A stretch of DNA of 64,000 nucleotides from Nocardia sp. CY41 (GTDB taxonomy: Bacteria > Actinomycetota > Actinomycetes > Mycobacteriales > Mycobacteriaceae): positions 1 through 64,000 of the forward strand of contig NZ_VUOS01000030.1 of the NCBI RefSeq assembly GCF_009829325.1, read 5' to 3'. The notes beneath the pieces are model-generated. The model made no database searches. It had not been told where the DNA came from and was given only the letters and a program-made list of their open reading frames with translations. The translations under genes and the position numbers were made by a program. Each line of letters starts with the position of its first letter. Positions within the stretch are counted from its first letter, which is position 1. Of this stretch, positions 25,650 to 33,115 are shown in pieces.

Positions 25650-27047
25650 CTACTCCGGGTCCGCGGCCTCGATCCGGCCCGTTCGCACCGCCTCGACCAA
25701 TTCGGCATGGTCGGCCTCGGTGCGGTCGGCGTAGCGCACCGCGAACGCGGCCACCGCGTCGTCGAAGCGATCGTCGCCGTCCAGGTATCCCGAGAGCAGC
25801 CGCGGATCCAGCGAACGCGAATGGGCCCGGGCCAGCAGTGCACCGGCCAGCCGTCCGTAGTCGTCGAGATCGGCGGCGGGCAGTTCGGCGGGATCGATGC
25901 TGCCCTTCATATTGCGGAACTGCCGGACGATGAACGGCAGTTCGGTGCCGTCACCGGTCGGGTCGAGAGAGGTCCAACCAAGCAGGATGTCCGACTCGGA
26001 CTGGACCAGTCTGGCGCCTTGGACGATTCGCTCACCCTCGTGCCGCGTGGTGGGCGCGGGCAGGAACGGGGCGAGCGCCGCCGGGGCCGCCTGCTTCACC
26101 TGCAGGACCAGTGCCTCTCCGTCGTTGCCGTGCAGCAGCGCGAGGTAGCTGTGCAGGCCGACGCTGCCGGTCCCGACGATCCGGAAGGCGACGTCGGACA
26201 CCGCGAAGCGGCTCAGCAGGGTGCGCCGCGACTCGGGCAGGGTGCCCGCGTAGCGCTCGAGCCCGCCGATCACCGCCTCCGCGACCTGCTCGTCCACCGC
26301 GGTGAGAATCGGGGGATCGGTGACGAAGCGGTGCTTGCGGATCCCGGTCTGGTGATCCTCGAGGTGCTCGGTCCACTTGGCGACCACTTTGGCGCTGGTG
26401 TTCTTGCGCGCCTTCTTGGCCGCCTTCTTGAAGTCGTCGAGCAGGTCGTCGGCCTTGGCGCGGGCGATCACCGACTCGTCGGGAAGCGCGCACCAGGACG
26501 CCATGAACGGCATCGCGGCCAGTTCGTCCACGGCGAGGCGGTAGGAGCGGGCGGCGTCGCGCGCCGCGGTGCGGCATTCGTCCTCGTCGGCGCCCGCCTC
26601 GCGCCCGGCCAGCACCAGGCCGGCCGCGAGGCGCTCCAGATCCCACTCCCACGGGCCGGGCACGGTCTCGTCGAAATCGTTGATATCCATGATGATCTCG
26701 CCGCGCGCGGTGCCGTACAGGCCGAAGTTCGCCGCGTGCGCGTCACCGCACAACTGGGCGGCGAGCCCACTGTCCGGGCCACCGGCCAGATCGGCCGCCA
26801 TGAGACCCGCCGCGCCCCGATAGAAGGTGAACGGCGAGGCGATCATCCGCCCGATCCGCAGCGGGATCAGGTGCGGTAGCCGACCGGCGTTGCTCGCCGC
26901 GACGAAGTCGAGCACCTCGGGGCGCCGCACGCTGGTGGCCTCCCGGTCCCTGGCGATGACCGGAACCCGCTGACGTAAGGCCCGTCCGCGGGCCAGGACC
27001 TCCTCCGCCGGCACGTAGGAGCGCAGGTCGATACCACTGTCTGACAC
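25650..27047 (-). CDS. DUF2252 protein with aminoglycoside-kinase-like motifs
   Basis: A 465-residue DUF2252 protein. It contains CGDAHAANFG near residue 100 and IMDINDFDET about 20 residues later. These mirror the catalytic-loop GDxHxxN and metal-binding D of the APH/choline-kinase fold, so a phosphotransferase activity is plausible. Lys-rich helices (KKAAKKARKN) lie near residue 215. It is 50 bases downstream of choD on the same strand, so the two may be co-transcribed. The substrate is unknown. ATG 27047 gives a full-length family protein. Confidence 0.82.
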   Translation of the reverse strand: MSDSGIDLRSYVPAEEVLARGRALRQRVPVIARDREATSVRRPEVLDFVAASNAGRLPHLIPLRIGRMIASPFTFYRGAAGLMAADLAGGPDSGLAAQLCGDAHAANFGLYGTARGEIIMDINDFDETVPGPWEWDLERLAAGLVLAGREAGADEDECRTAARDAARSYRLAVDELAAMPFMASWCALPDESVIARAKADDLLDDFKKAAKKARKNTSAKVVAKWTEHLEDHQTGIRKHRFVTDPPILTAVDEQVAEAVIGGLERYAGTLPESRRTLLSRFAVSDVAFRIVGTGSVGLHSYLALLHGNDGEALVLQVKQAAPAALAPFLPAPTTRHEGERIVQGARLVQSESDILLGWTSLDPTGDGTELPFIVRQFRNMKGSIDPAELPAADLDDYGRLAGALLARAHSRSLDPRLLSGYLDGDDRFDDAVAAFAVRYADRTEADHAELVEAVRTGRIEAADPE

Positions 27048-27097
27048 AACGGGTCACGCTAGCCGGTGCGGTCCCGCCATGCGGTGTGGTATCGCCC

Positions 27098-28792
27098 TCA
27101 CTGCGCCGGGACACGGGGCGGCGCCGGCTCGATCCGCAGGCGCAGCGCTCCCGGCGCCGCCGCGGGCACCGCGGGATGCGCCGGTGCGACCGGAGCGATG
27201 CGCCGGTAGGGCGACCCCGGTTCCGGCCTGGGGTCGGGCTCGCCGCGATTGGGCCAGAACGCCATCGCGCGCTCGGCTTGCGCGGTGATCGTCAGCGACG
27301 GGTTCACGCCGAGATTGGCGGTCACCGCCGAGCCGTCCGCCACATGCAGGCCGGGATGGCCGTAGACCCGCTGGTACGGGTCGACCACGCCGGTCTGCGG
27401 GCTGTCGCCGATCACGCAGCCGCCGATGTAGTGGGCGGTGGCGGGAATGTCGAACACGTCCATGATCAGCCCGTGGGTGTCGCCGTCGACCTTCGCGCCG
27501 AAGCGCCGGCCGATGTCGTGGGCCAGCGGGATCCAGGTCGGGTTCGGCTCACCGGTGCCCTGCCTGGTGCGCAGCCGCCCGCGCCGGCGGAAGGAAGTCA
27601 GCGAGTTGTCCAGCGACTGCATGATCAGCAGGATGACCGACTTCTCCGAGGCGTGCCGTGCGTCGAGACTGCGCAGGAACACCAGGGGGTGCAGCACGAT
27701 CGCCAGCAGGAATCGCAGGAAGCGGAACGCGCCGCCGTCCACGATGGGCACCGACATCGGGAATAGCGCGTTCTGGCCCTTGCCGTAGTGACACACCTCG
27801 ACGTGGGTGTCGGGCTCCGGATGGATCGAGGAGGTGATCGCGATGCCCTCGGCGAAATCACGGCGGGCGCGGCTGACCACGTTCAAGATGGCCTCGGAGT
27901 TGCTCCGGGTCAGTTCGCCGAGCCGCGGTGACAACTGCGGCAGCACACCGTCGTCCCGCATCTTGTGCAGCAGCTTCTGGGTGCCGAGCGCGGCCCCGGC
28001 GAACACCACCTGCTCGACGGTGAAGGTGCTGCGCTGCTTGCGGATCCAGCGGTCCGACCGCTGGGTGTCCACGGCGTACCCGCCGCCGGGCAGCGGTCGC
28101 ACGGCGGTGGCGGTGGTGAGCGGGTGAATCTGCGCCCCGGCCTGTTCGGCCAGGTGGAGATAGTTCGTGGTGGTGGTGTTCTTGGCGTTGTGCGGGCAGC
28201 CGGTGAAGCAGCGCGCGCAGTGCACGCACCCCGTGCGGCGCGGGCCCGCGCCGCCGAAGTAGGGGTCGTCGACCTCGGTGCCGGGATCGCTTTCGTTGAA
28301 GAACACTCCGACCTCGGTCGGGTGGTAGGTGTCGGCCACGCCCAGGTCCTCGGCGATCTCCCGGATCACCTCGTCGGCCGGGGTGGTGCGCGGATTCGGC
28401 GCGACACCGAGCATCCGCTTGGCCTGGTCGTAGAACGGAGCCAGCTCCGCGCGCCAGTCGGTGATGTGGGCCCACTGCCGATCGGTGTAGAAGTTCGGCA
28501 GCGGTTCGTAGAGCGTGTTCCCGTAGATCAGCGAGCCGCCGCCGACGCCGGCGCCGGAGAACACGGCGCACTTGCCGAGCAGGCTGATCCGCTGCGGCCC
28601 GGTCAGGCCCAGGCGCGGAGCCCAGATCGATTTGCGCACATTCCAATTGCTGCGCGGGATGTCCTCGGGGCGCCAGCGGCGGCCCGCCTCGAGCACGCCG
28701 ACCCGATATCCCTTCTCGGTGAGCCGCAGGGCGCTGACGCTGCCGCCGAAGCCGGAACCGATCACCACCACGTCGTAGTCGAATGCGGACAT
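27098..28792 (-). CDS. choD: ChoD-family GMC oxidoreductase (cholesterol-oxidase-like)
   Basis: A 564-residue flavoprotein closely resembling M. tuberculosis ChoD (Rv3409c). It has a FAD-binding VIGSGFGGSV (residues 10-19), RVGVLEAGRRW, GAGVGGGSL, and the C-terminal HYIGGCVIGD and NPSLTITAQAERA signatures. An unusual cysteine set C189-x2-C192-x2-C195-x3-C199-P matches a ferredoxin 4Fe-4S pattern. The family is annotated as 3beta-hydroxysteroid oxidase, although true cholesterol oxidase activity is debated. ATG 28792 is preceded by GAGAGGAAG. An ATGAC-N6-GTCAT repeat lies upstream. Confidence 0.9.
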   Translation of the reverse strand: MSAFDYDVVVIGSGFGGSVSALRLTEKGYRVGVLEAGRRWRPEDIPRSNWNVRKSIWAPRLGLTGPQRISLLGKCAVFSGAGVGGGSLIYGNTLYEPLPNFYTDRQWAHITDWRAELAPFYDQAKRMLGVAPNPRTTPADEVIREIAEDLGVADTYHPTEVGVFFNESDPGTEVDDPYFGGAGPRRTGCVHCARCFTGCPHNAKNTTTTNYLHLAEQAGAQIHPLTTATAVRPLPGGGYAVDTQRSDRWIRKQRSTFTVEQVVFAGAALGTQKLLHKMRDDGVLPQLSPRLGELTRSNSEAILNVVSRARRDFAEGIAITSSIHPEPDTHVEVCHYGKGQNALFPMSVPIVDGGAFRFLRFLLAIVLHPLVFLRSLDARHASEKSVILLIMQSLDNSLTSFRRRGRLRTRQGTGEPNPTWIPLAHDIGRRFGAKVDGDTHGLIMDVFDIPATAHYIGGCVIGDSPQTGVVDPYQRVYGHPGLHVADGSAVTANLGVNPSLTITAQAERAMAFWPNRGEPDPRPEPGSPYRRIAPVAPAHPAVPAAAPGALRLRIEPAPPRVPAQ

Positions 28793-28824
28793 GACTTCCT
28801 CTCGCTCACCGGCCACGCGGTGAG

Positions 28825-28840
28825 ATGACTTTCGTGTCAT
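28825..28840. promoter_or_regulatory. ATGAC-N6-GTCAT inverted repeat upstream of choD
   Basis: Perfect 5-bp arms are separated by 6 bases, 33-48 bases before the choD start. A further GTCAT copy follows at 28844-28848. It could be an operator for choD; the regulator is not known. Confidence 0.35.
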
Positions 28841-28944
28841 TCTGTCATCGCCGCGCTGTGGCGGAAACCATCCTCGCACGGGCGCGCCGTGCCGATGTGC
28901 GGAAAATCGGCGCGTGGCGATGGCGGGAACCGGGGTCGGTGGGG

Positions 28945-28950
28945 TATGCA
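28945..28950 (+). promoter_or_regulatory. -10 element, leaderless promoter of the CDP-alcohol transferase
   Basis: TATGCA is followed by 6 bases and then GTG 28957, with no ribosome site. The spacing fits a leaderless mRNA starting at the GTG. Confidence 0.45.
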
Positions 28951-28956
28951 CGGGGC

Positions 28957-29604
28957 GTGACAACCGACTCGGGCACAGCGCAACCGGAGGAGAGCCCCGC
29001 CGACGGCGCACGGCGAGGCGTGTTCGCCGACCGCGTCCTGACCGTGCCGAACGTGCTCAGCGTGCTGCGGCTGCTCGGCGTTCCGCTGTTCCTGTGGTTG
29101 CTGCTGATCGAGCGGGCCGATGGCTGGGCGTTCGCCCTGCTGGTCGCCAGCGGCGTCACCGACTTCCTGGACGGCAAGCTCGCCCGCCTGCTCGACCAGT
29201 CCTCGCGGCTGGGGGCGCTGCTGGATCCGTTCGTGGACCGGCTGTATCTGGTCACCACGCTGGCGGCCTTCGTCATCCGCGGTCTGATGCCGTGGTGGGT
29301 GGCGGCGCTGCTGGTCGGGCGCGACCTCGTGCTCACCGCCACGCTCTCGGTGTACAAACGCCGCGAACTGCCCCCGCCGGAGGTGATCTATCTGGGCAAG
29401 GCGGCCACTTTCGCGCTGATGTCCGCGCTGCCCTGGCTGCTGGCCGGGCAGATGGATTGGGCCGCCGCCGGTTTCGGGCGTGCCTTCGGCGGGGCACTTC
29501 TGATCTGGGGCACCGCGGTCTACCTCTGGACCGGTGTGCTCTATACCGGCAGAGCCATCGCGATCGCAAGAGCGATACCGGCTGTGGGGCACCGGACGGC
29601 GTAG
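28957..29604 (+). CDS. pgsA2: CDP-alcohol phosphatidyltransferase (PgsA2-like)
   Basis: A 215-residue membrane enzyme. The CDP-OH-P signature DG-x2-AR-x8-G-x3-D-x3-D is complete (DGKLAR to DPFVD), with about five membrane helices. It makes phosphatidylglycerophosphate or a related phospholipid from CDP-diacylglycerol. Position directly upstream of gcvH matches Rv1822 PgsA2, but the DUF881/Sbp genes usually between them are absent. The GTG 28957 start fits the family length; longer starts lie in non-conserved sequence. Confidence 0.85.
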   Translation: MTTDSGTAQPEESPADGARRGVFADRVLTVPNVLSVLRLLGVPLFLWLLLIERADGWAFALLVASGVTDFLDGKLARLLDQSSRLGALLDPFVDRLYLVTTLAAFVIRGLMPWWVAALLVGRDLVLTATLSVYKRRELPPPEVIYLGKAATFALMSALPWLLAGQMDWAAAGFGRAFGGALLIWGTAVYLWTGVLYTGRAIAIARAIPAVGHRTA

Positions 29605-29646
29605 CCGATAGAGTTTGCGTGCAACGTTCAAACGAAAGGACGGCCT

Positions 29647-30045
29647 GTGACCCAGACCCCCGAGGATCTGCGCTACACCGAGGAGCACGAGTGGGTACGC
29701 CGGATCGCACCGACCCGGGTGCGGGTGGGCATCACCGACTACGCCCAGTCTCAACTCGGTGACGTTGTGTTCGTGCAGCTGCCCGAGGCGGACGCGGAGG
29801 TGGCCGCCGCGGACAGCATCGCGGAGGTGGAGTCGACCAAGAGCGTGTCCGACATCTACGCCCCGCTGAGCGCGAAAGTCGTTGCGGTGAACGACTTGCT
29901 GAACTCGGAGCCGGAGACGTTGAACACCGATCCCTACGGTGACGGGTGGCTGTTCGAGTTGGAGGTGGGTGACGCGGCGAGTCTCGACGTGACACTCGGT
30001 GAACTGCTGGATGCCGCAGGTTATCAAGGAGTTATCGGGGGCTGA
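29647..30045 (+). CDS. gcvH: Glycine cleavage system H protein
   Basis: A 132-residue lipoyl carrier with the lipoylation motif ESTKSVSD (Lys65) and conserved N-terminal RYTEEHEWV and C-terminal GDGWLFELEV segments. It shuttles the aminomethyl group from GcvP to the aminomethyltransferase and electrons to lipoamide dehydrogenase. GTG 29647 is preceded by AAAGGA. It is adjacent to garA, as in mycobacteria, where the pair links glycine and glutamate metabolism. gcvP lies about 4.8 kb downstream under a glycine riboswitch; gcvT is not in the window. Confidence 0.97.
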   Translation: MTQTPEDLRYTEEHEWVRRIAPTRVRVGITDYAQSQLGDVVFVQLPEADAEVAAADSIAEVESTKSVSDIYAPLSAKVVAVNDLLNSEPETLNTDPYGDGWLFELEVGDAASLDVTLGELLDAAGYQGVIGG

Positions 30046-30154
30046 AGCAGCCTTCCCAGTTCTACCTGCACGGGTGCGGCCCGGCAGGGTACGGTCAATG
30101 CCAACAGATGCACCCGGCGGTCGCGCCGGGAATCTAGAGACTCGACGGCAGGTC

Positions 30155-30173
30155 GTGGTACCAGAGGTATCAC
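30155..30173. promoter_or_regulatory. GTGGTACC-N3-GGTATCAC inverted repeat upstream of garA
   Basis: Eight-base arms with one mismatch lie 41-59 bases before the garA start. A GATAAT -10-like element follows at 30185-30190. It is a possible operator or stem in the gcvH-garA gap. Confidence 0.4.
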
Positions 30174-30213
30174 CTGCTTGCAGGGATAATCAGGTTCGAG
30201 GAGGAGAGAAACG

Positions 30214-30699
30214 GTGAGCGAGAACAAAGACCCGGGTTACGGGGAGACCGCGGCCGAGACGACGTCGGTCTTCCGCGCGGATTTCCTGAACGAGGTCGAC
30301 GCGTCGCGCTCCGGAGAGCCGACCGGCGAGCAGCCGGTCCAAGGGGTCGAGGGTCTGCCCGTTGGCGCGGCCCTCCTGGTCGTCAAGCGCGGCCCGAACG
30401 CGGGCTCGCGGTTCCTGCTGGATCAGCCGACCACGTCGGCGGGGCGCCACCCCGACAGTGACATCTTTCTCGACGACGTCACCGTCAGCCGTCGGCACGC
30501 CGAGTTCCGTCAGGACGACGATTCGTTCCAGGTCGTCGATGTGGGCAGCCTCAACGGCACGTATGTGAACCGGGAGCCGGTGGACTCCTCGGAACTGCAG
30601 AACGGTGACGAGGTCCAGATCGGCAAGTTCCGGCTGGTGTTCCTCACCGGGCCGCGCGCCCAGGTGACCGACTCGTCGGCGGGCGCGGGGAGTCTATGA
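30214..30699 (+). CDS. garA: GarA, FHA-domain metabolic regulator
   Basis: A 161-residue protein with an N-terminal ETTSVF motif (Thr16/Thr17), the known PknB/PknG phosphorylation site in this family. A forkhead-associated domain spans about residues 52-135 (AGRHPDSDI, SRRHAEF, GSLNGTYVN). Unphosphorylated GarA inhibits 2-oxoglutarate dehydrogenase and NAD-dependent glutamate dehydrogenase and activates glutamate synthase. Phosphorylation makes it bind its own FHA domain. GTG 30214 has GAGGAGGAGA before it. Gene order gcvH-garA-merR matches Rv1826-Rv1828. Confidence 0.97.
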   Translation: MSENKDPGYGETAAETTSVFRADFLNEVDASRSGEPTGEQPVQGVEGLPVGAALLVVKRGPNAGSRFLLDQPTTSAGRHPDSDIFLDDVTVSRRHAEFRQDDDSFQVVDVGSLNGTYVNREPVDSSELQNGDEVQIGKFRLVFLTGPRAQVTDSSAGAGSL

Positions 30700-30761
30700 C
30701 GGCGTCGGCGCCGGGTCGCGCCCACTCATGAAAGGCTCGGAGTCATGAAGGACCCAGCGCT

Positions 30762-31598
30762 GTGACCGGTGCGGCGCAGTGGGCACGCGGAGGAATGTCG
30801 ATCGGCTCCGTGCTCGACCTGCTGCGCCCCGACTTTCCCGACGTCACCATCTCCAAGATCCGCTTCCTGGAAGCGGAGGGTCTGATCCGGCCGGAGCGGA
30901 CGCCTTCGGGCTACCGCAGGTTCTCCGTGGCGGATGTGGAACGGCTTCGTTTCGTGCTGACCGCGCAGCGCGATCAATACCTGCCGTTGAAGGTGATCAA
31001 GGAACAGCTCGAGGCAATCGACAGCGGTGCGGCGACGCTCGGCGTGCGGGAAGCCCGCGCCCGAGCGCATTCCGTCCGGTCCGGGGCGCCGGATTCCGGG
31101 CGCAGCACGCCCGAGGCCGGACCGGCCGCACCGGATTCCGATCGTGGCGTGCGCCCGGTGGCCGCGCCTCGTCGGCTCGGCGTCGTGCCGAGCGAGATCT
31201 CCCCGGATGATCTGCGGTTCGATCCCGAAATCCGGATCACCCGGGCCGATCTGCTCGACCAGGCAGGGATCGAGGAGAAGTTTCTCAACGACCTCATCCG
31301 GGCCAACCTGATCACGCCAGGTGCGGCGGGGTACTTCGACGCGGACGCGGTCACGCTGGCCAAGACCGCCCGGGCGATGGCCGAATTCGGTTTGGAGGCA
31401 CGGCATCTGCGGGCGTTCAAGCTGGCTGCCGACCGGGAGGCCGCGCTGGTGGCGCAGATCGTCGCCCCGATCGCGAAGAGCCGGGACGCGGATGCGCGCG
31501 CCCGTGCGGAGGAGACGGTGCGCGAACTGGCCGCGCTGTCGCTGACCTTGCATACCTGTCTGGTGAAGTCCTCGGTCCGGGGCTCGCTCGGGGGTTGA
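30762..31598 (+). CDS. ftsR: MerR-family regulator, FtsR-like (Rv1828 homologue)
   Basis: A 278-residue MerR-type protein. The N-terminal winged helix (about 13-80, TISKIRFLEAEGLIRPERTPSGYRRF) is followed by a Pro/Ser-rich linker (about 95-150) and a C-terminal helical domain. It corresponds to Rv1828 and to FtsR of Corynebacterium, which activates ftsZ. The start GTG 30762 follows AAGGA. Its place between garA and DUF151 is conserved. No metal-binding cysteine pair is present, so it is not a metal sensor. Confidence 0.9.
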   Translation: MTGAAQWARGGMSIGSVLDLLRPDFPDVTISKIRFLEAEGLIRPERTPSGYRRFSVADVERLRFVLTAQRDQYLPLKVIKEQLEAIDSGAATLGVREARARAHSVRSGAPDSGRSTPEAGPAAPDSDRGVRPVAAPRRLGVVPSEISPDDLRFDPEIRITRADLLDQAGIEEKFLNDLIRANLITPGAAGYFDADAVTLAKTARAMAEFGLEARHLRAFKLAADREAALVAQIVAPIAKSRDADARARAEETVRELAALSLTLHTCLVKSSVRGSLGG

Positions 31599-31757
31599 CC
31601 CCTGGCGGGCTTCCGGTCCGGAGGTTTCGGCGACCCAACACGGTGATTTCGGCTGTGCAGACGGATCGCTGGACCGGTGCGGGTTCGCCTAGACTCGTGG
31701 TACGGCGAGCTCTGCAGCGGTCATGCCGGGCCGGCGGCGAGTATGGGAGGCAGTGCG

Positions 31758-32231
31758 ATGAGCGAAATGCGCGTGATCGGCATCCGTGTCGAGCAGCCAC
31801 AGAACCAGCCCGTGCTGTTGCTCCGGGAAGTGGCGGGTGACCGGTATCTGCCGATCTGGATCGGGCAGGCCGAGGCGACGGCGATCGTGCTGGAACAAGA
31901 GGGTGTGACCCCGATCCGCCCGCTGACGCACGACTTGATCAAGGTCCTGATCACCGAGCTGGGGCACACCCTCAAAGAGGTGCGAATCGTGGATCTGCAG
32001 GAGGGCACCTTCTACGCCGATCTCGTCTTCGAGAACGATCTGCGGATTTCGGCGCGGCCGTCGGATTCGGTTGCGATCGCCTTGCGGGTGGGTTGCCCGA
32101 TCCATGCCGAGGAGTCGGTGCTCGAGGAAGCCGGGCTCGTGATGCCGGATGAGCGCGAGGACGAGGTGGAGAAGTTCAAGGAGTTCCTCGAGTCGGTGTC
32201 CCCCGACGACTTCAAGGCGACCGATAGCTGA
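31758..32231 (+). CDS. DUF151 bifunctional nuclease family protein (Rv1829-like)
   Basis: A 157-residue DUF151/BFN-domain protein with the family core PVLLLREVAGDRYLPIWIG followed by EATAIVLEQEGV and RPLTHDLIK. The C-terminus is acidic. Plant and Thermotoga relatives have been reported as bifunctional nucleases, but the role in actinobacteria is not settled. ATG 31758 has GGGAGG 7 bases before it. It lies between two MerR genes, an arrangement kept from Mycobacterium to Nocardia. Confidence 0.92.
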   Translation: MSEMRVIGIRVEQPQNQPVLLLREVAGDRYLPIWIGQAEATAIVLEQEGVTPIRPLTHDLIKVLITELGHTLKEVRIVDLQEGTFYADLVFENDLRISARPSDSVAIALRVGCPIHAEESVLEEAGLVMPDEREDEVEKFKEFLESVSPDDFKATDS

Positions 32232-32418
32232 AGTAGAGGTCGAGACTTTTCCCGCGCGTCGCGTTTGGCTCGATGACGCCGCTCCCTGGACAATCGGGGG
32301 GAGTAATCTCGACAGTTGGGCCACGACCGTTTCGGCCGAATCCGCACCGATTCGGTCGGTGACGGAGCCGGGTCATCGATGAGGCTGGGAATGCGTCGGC
32401 GAAGCAAGGGAGTGGTCA

Positions 32419-32976
32419 GTGGCAGAGCAATCGCAGGATGTGGTACAGCCAGGCCTGTTCCCCGACGATTCGGTACCTGACGATCTGGTCGGCTATCGCG
32501 TTCCCAGTGCGTGCCAGGTGGCCGGAATCACCTACCGGCAGCTCGACTACTGGGCGCGCACCGGTCTGGTGGTGCCCTCCATCCGGAGCGCCGCGGGTTC
32601 GGGAAGCCAGCGGCTGTACTCGTTCAAGGACATCCTGGTCCTGAAGATCGTCAAGCGGTTGCTCGACGCGGGCATCTCGCTGCAGAACATCCGGATCGCC
32701 GTCGATCATCTGCGCAGCCGCGGCGTGCAGGATCTCGCGGGCATCACCCTGTTCTCCGACGGCACCTCGGTCTACGAGTGCACCTCGGCCGAGGAGGTCG
32801 TCGATTTACTGCAGGGCGGGCAGGGAGTCTTCGGAATCGCCGTCAGCGGCGCCATGCGCGAACTGACGGGCGCCATCGCCAATTTCCCCGCGGAGCGCGC
32901 GTCGGCGATCACCGAACGCCCGGAGGACGAGCTGTCGTTCCGTCGGAAGGCGCGGATGAACCGCAAGACGGGCTAG
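32419..32976 (+). CDS. MerR-family regulator (Rv1830-like)
   Basis: A 185-residue protein. A MerR winged helix spans about residues 25-100 (YRVPSACQVAGITYRQLDYW, then IRSAAGSGSQRLYSF). A short C-terminal domain carries the SGAMRELTGAIANFPAERA segment typical of this actinobacterial subgroup. Rv1830 relatives affect cell division and drug tolerance in mycobacteria. GTG 32419 follows AAGGGAG. It is the last gene of the garA-merR-DUF151-merR run. Confidence 0.9.
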   Translation: MAEQSQDVVQPGLFPDDSVPDDLVGYRVPSACQVAGITYRQLDYWARTGLVVPSIRSAAGSGSQRLYSFKDILVLKIVKRLLDAGISLQNIRIAVDHLRSRGVQDLAGITLFSDGTSVYECTSAEEVVDLLQGGQGVFGIAVSGAMRELTGAIANFPAERASAITERPEDELSFRRKARMNRKTG

Positions 32977-33115
32977 AATTCGGCCGGTCCAGCGCGGAAC
33001 ACCAGGAACAAACGCTTCCACGGCCGGGTGAGGCGGGCAGCCGCCCCGGCCGTGGTGTGCGACAGCGTCATCGGCGGCGGGACGAGGGGCTGGGGCAGCG
33101 AGAAGGGGGGGCGCC

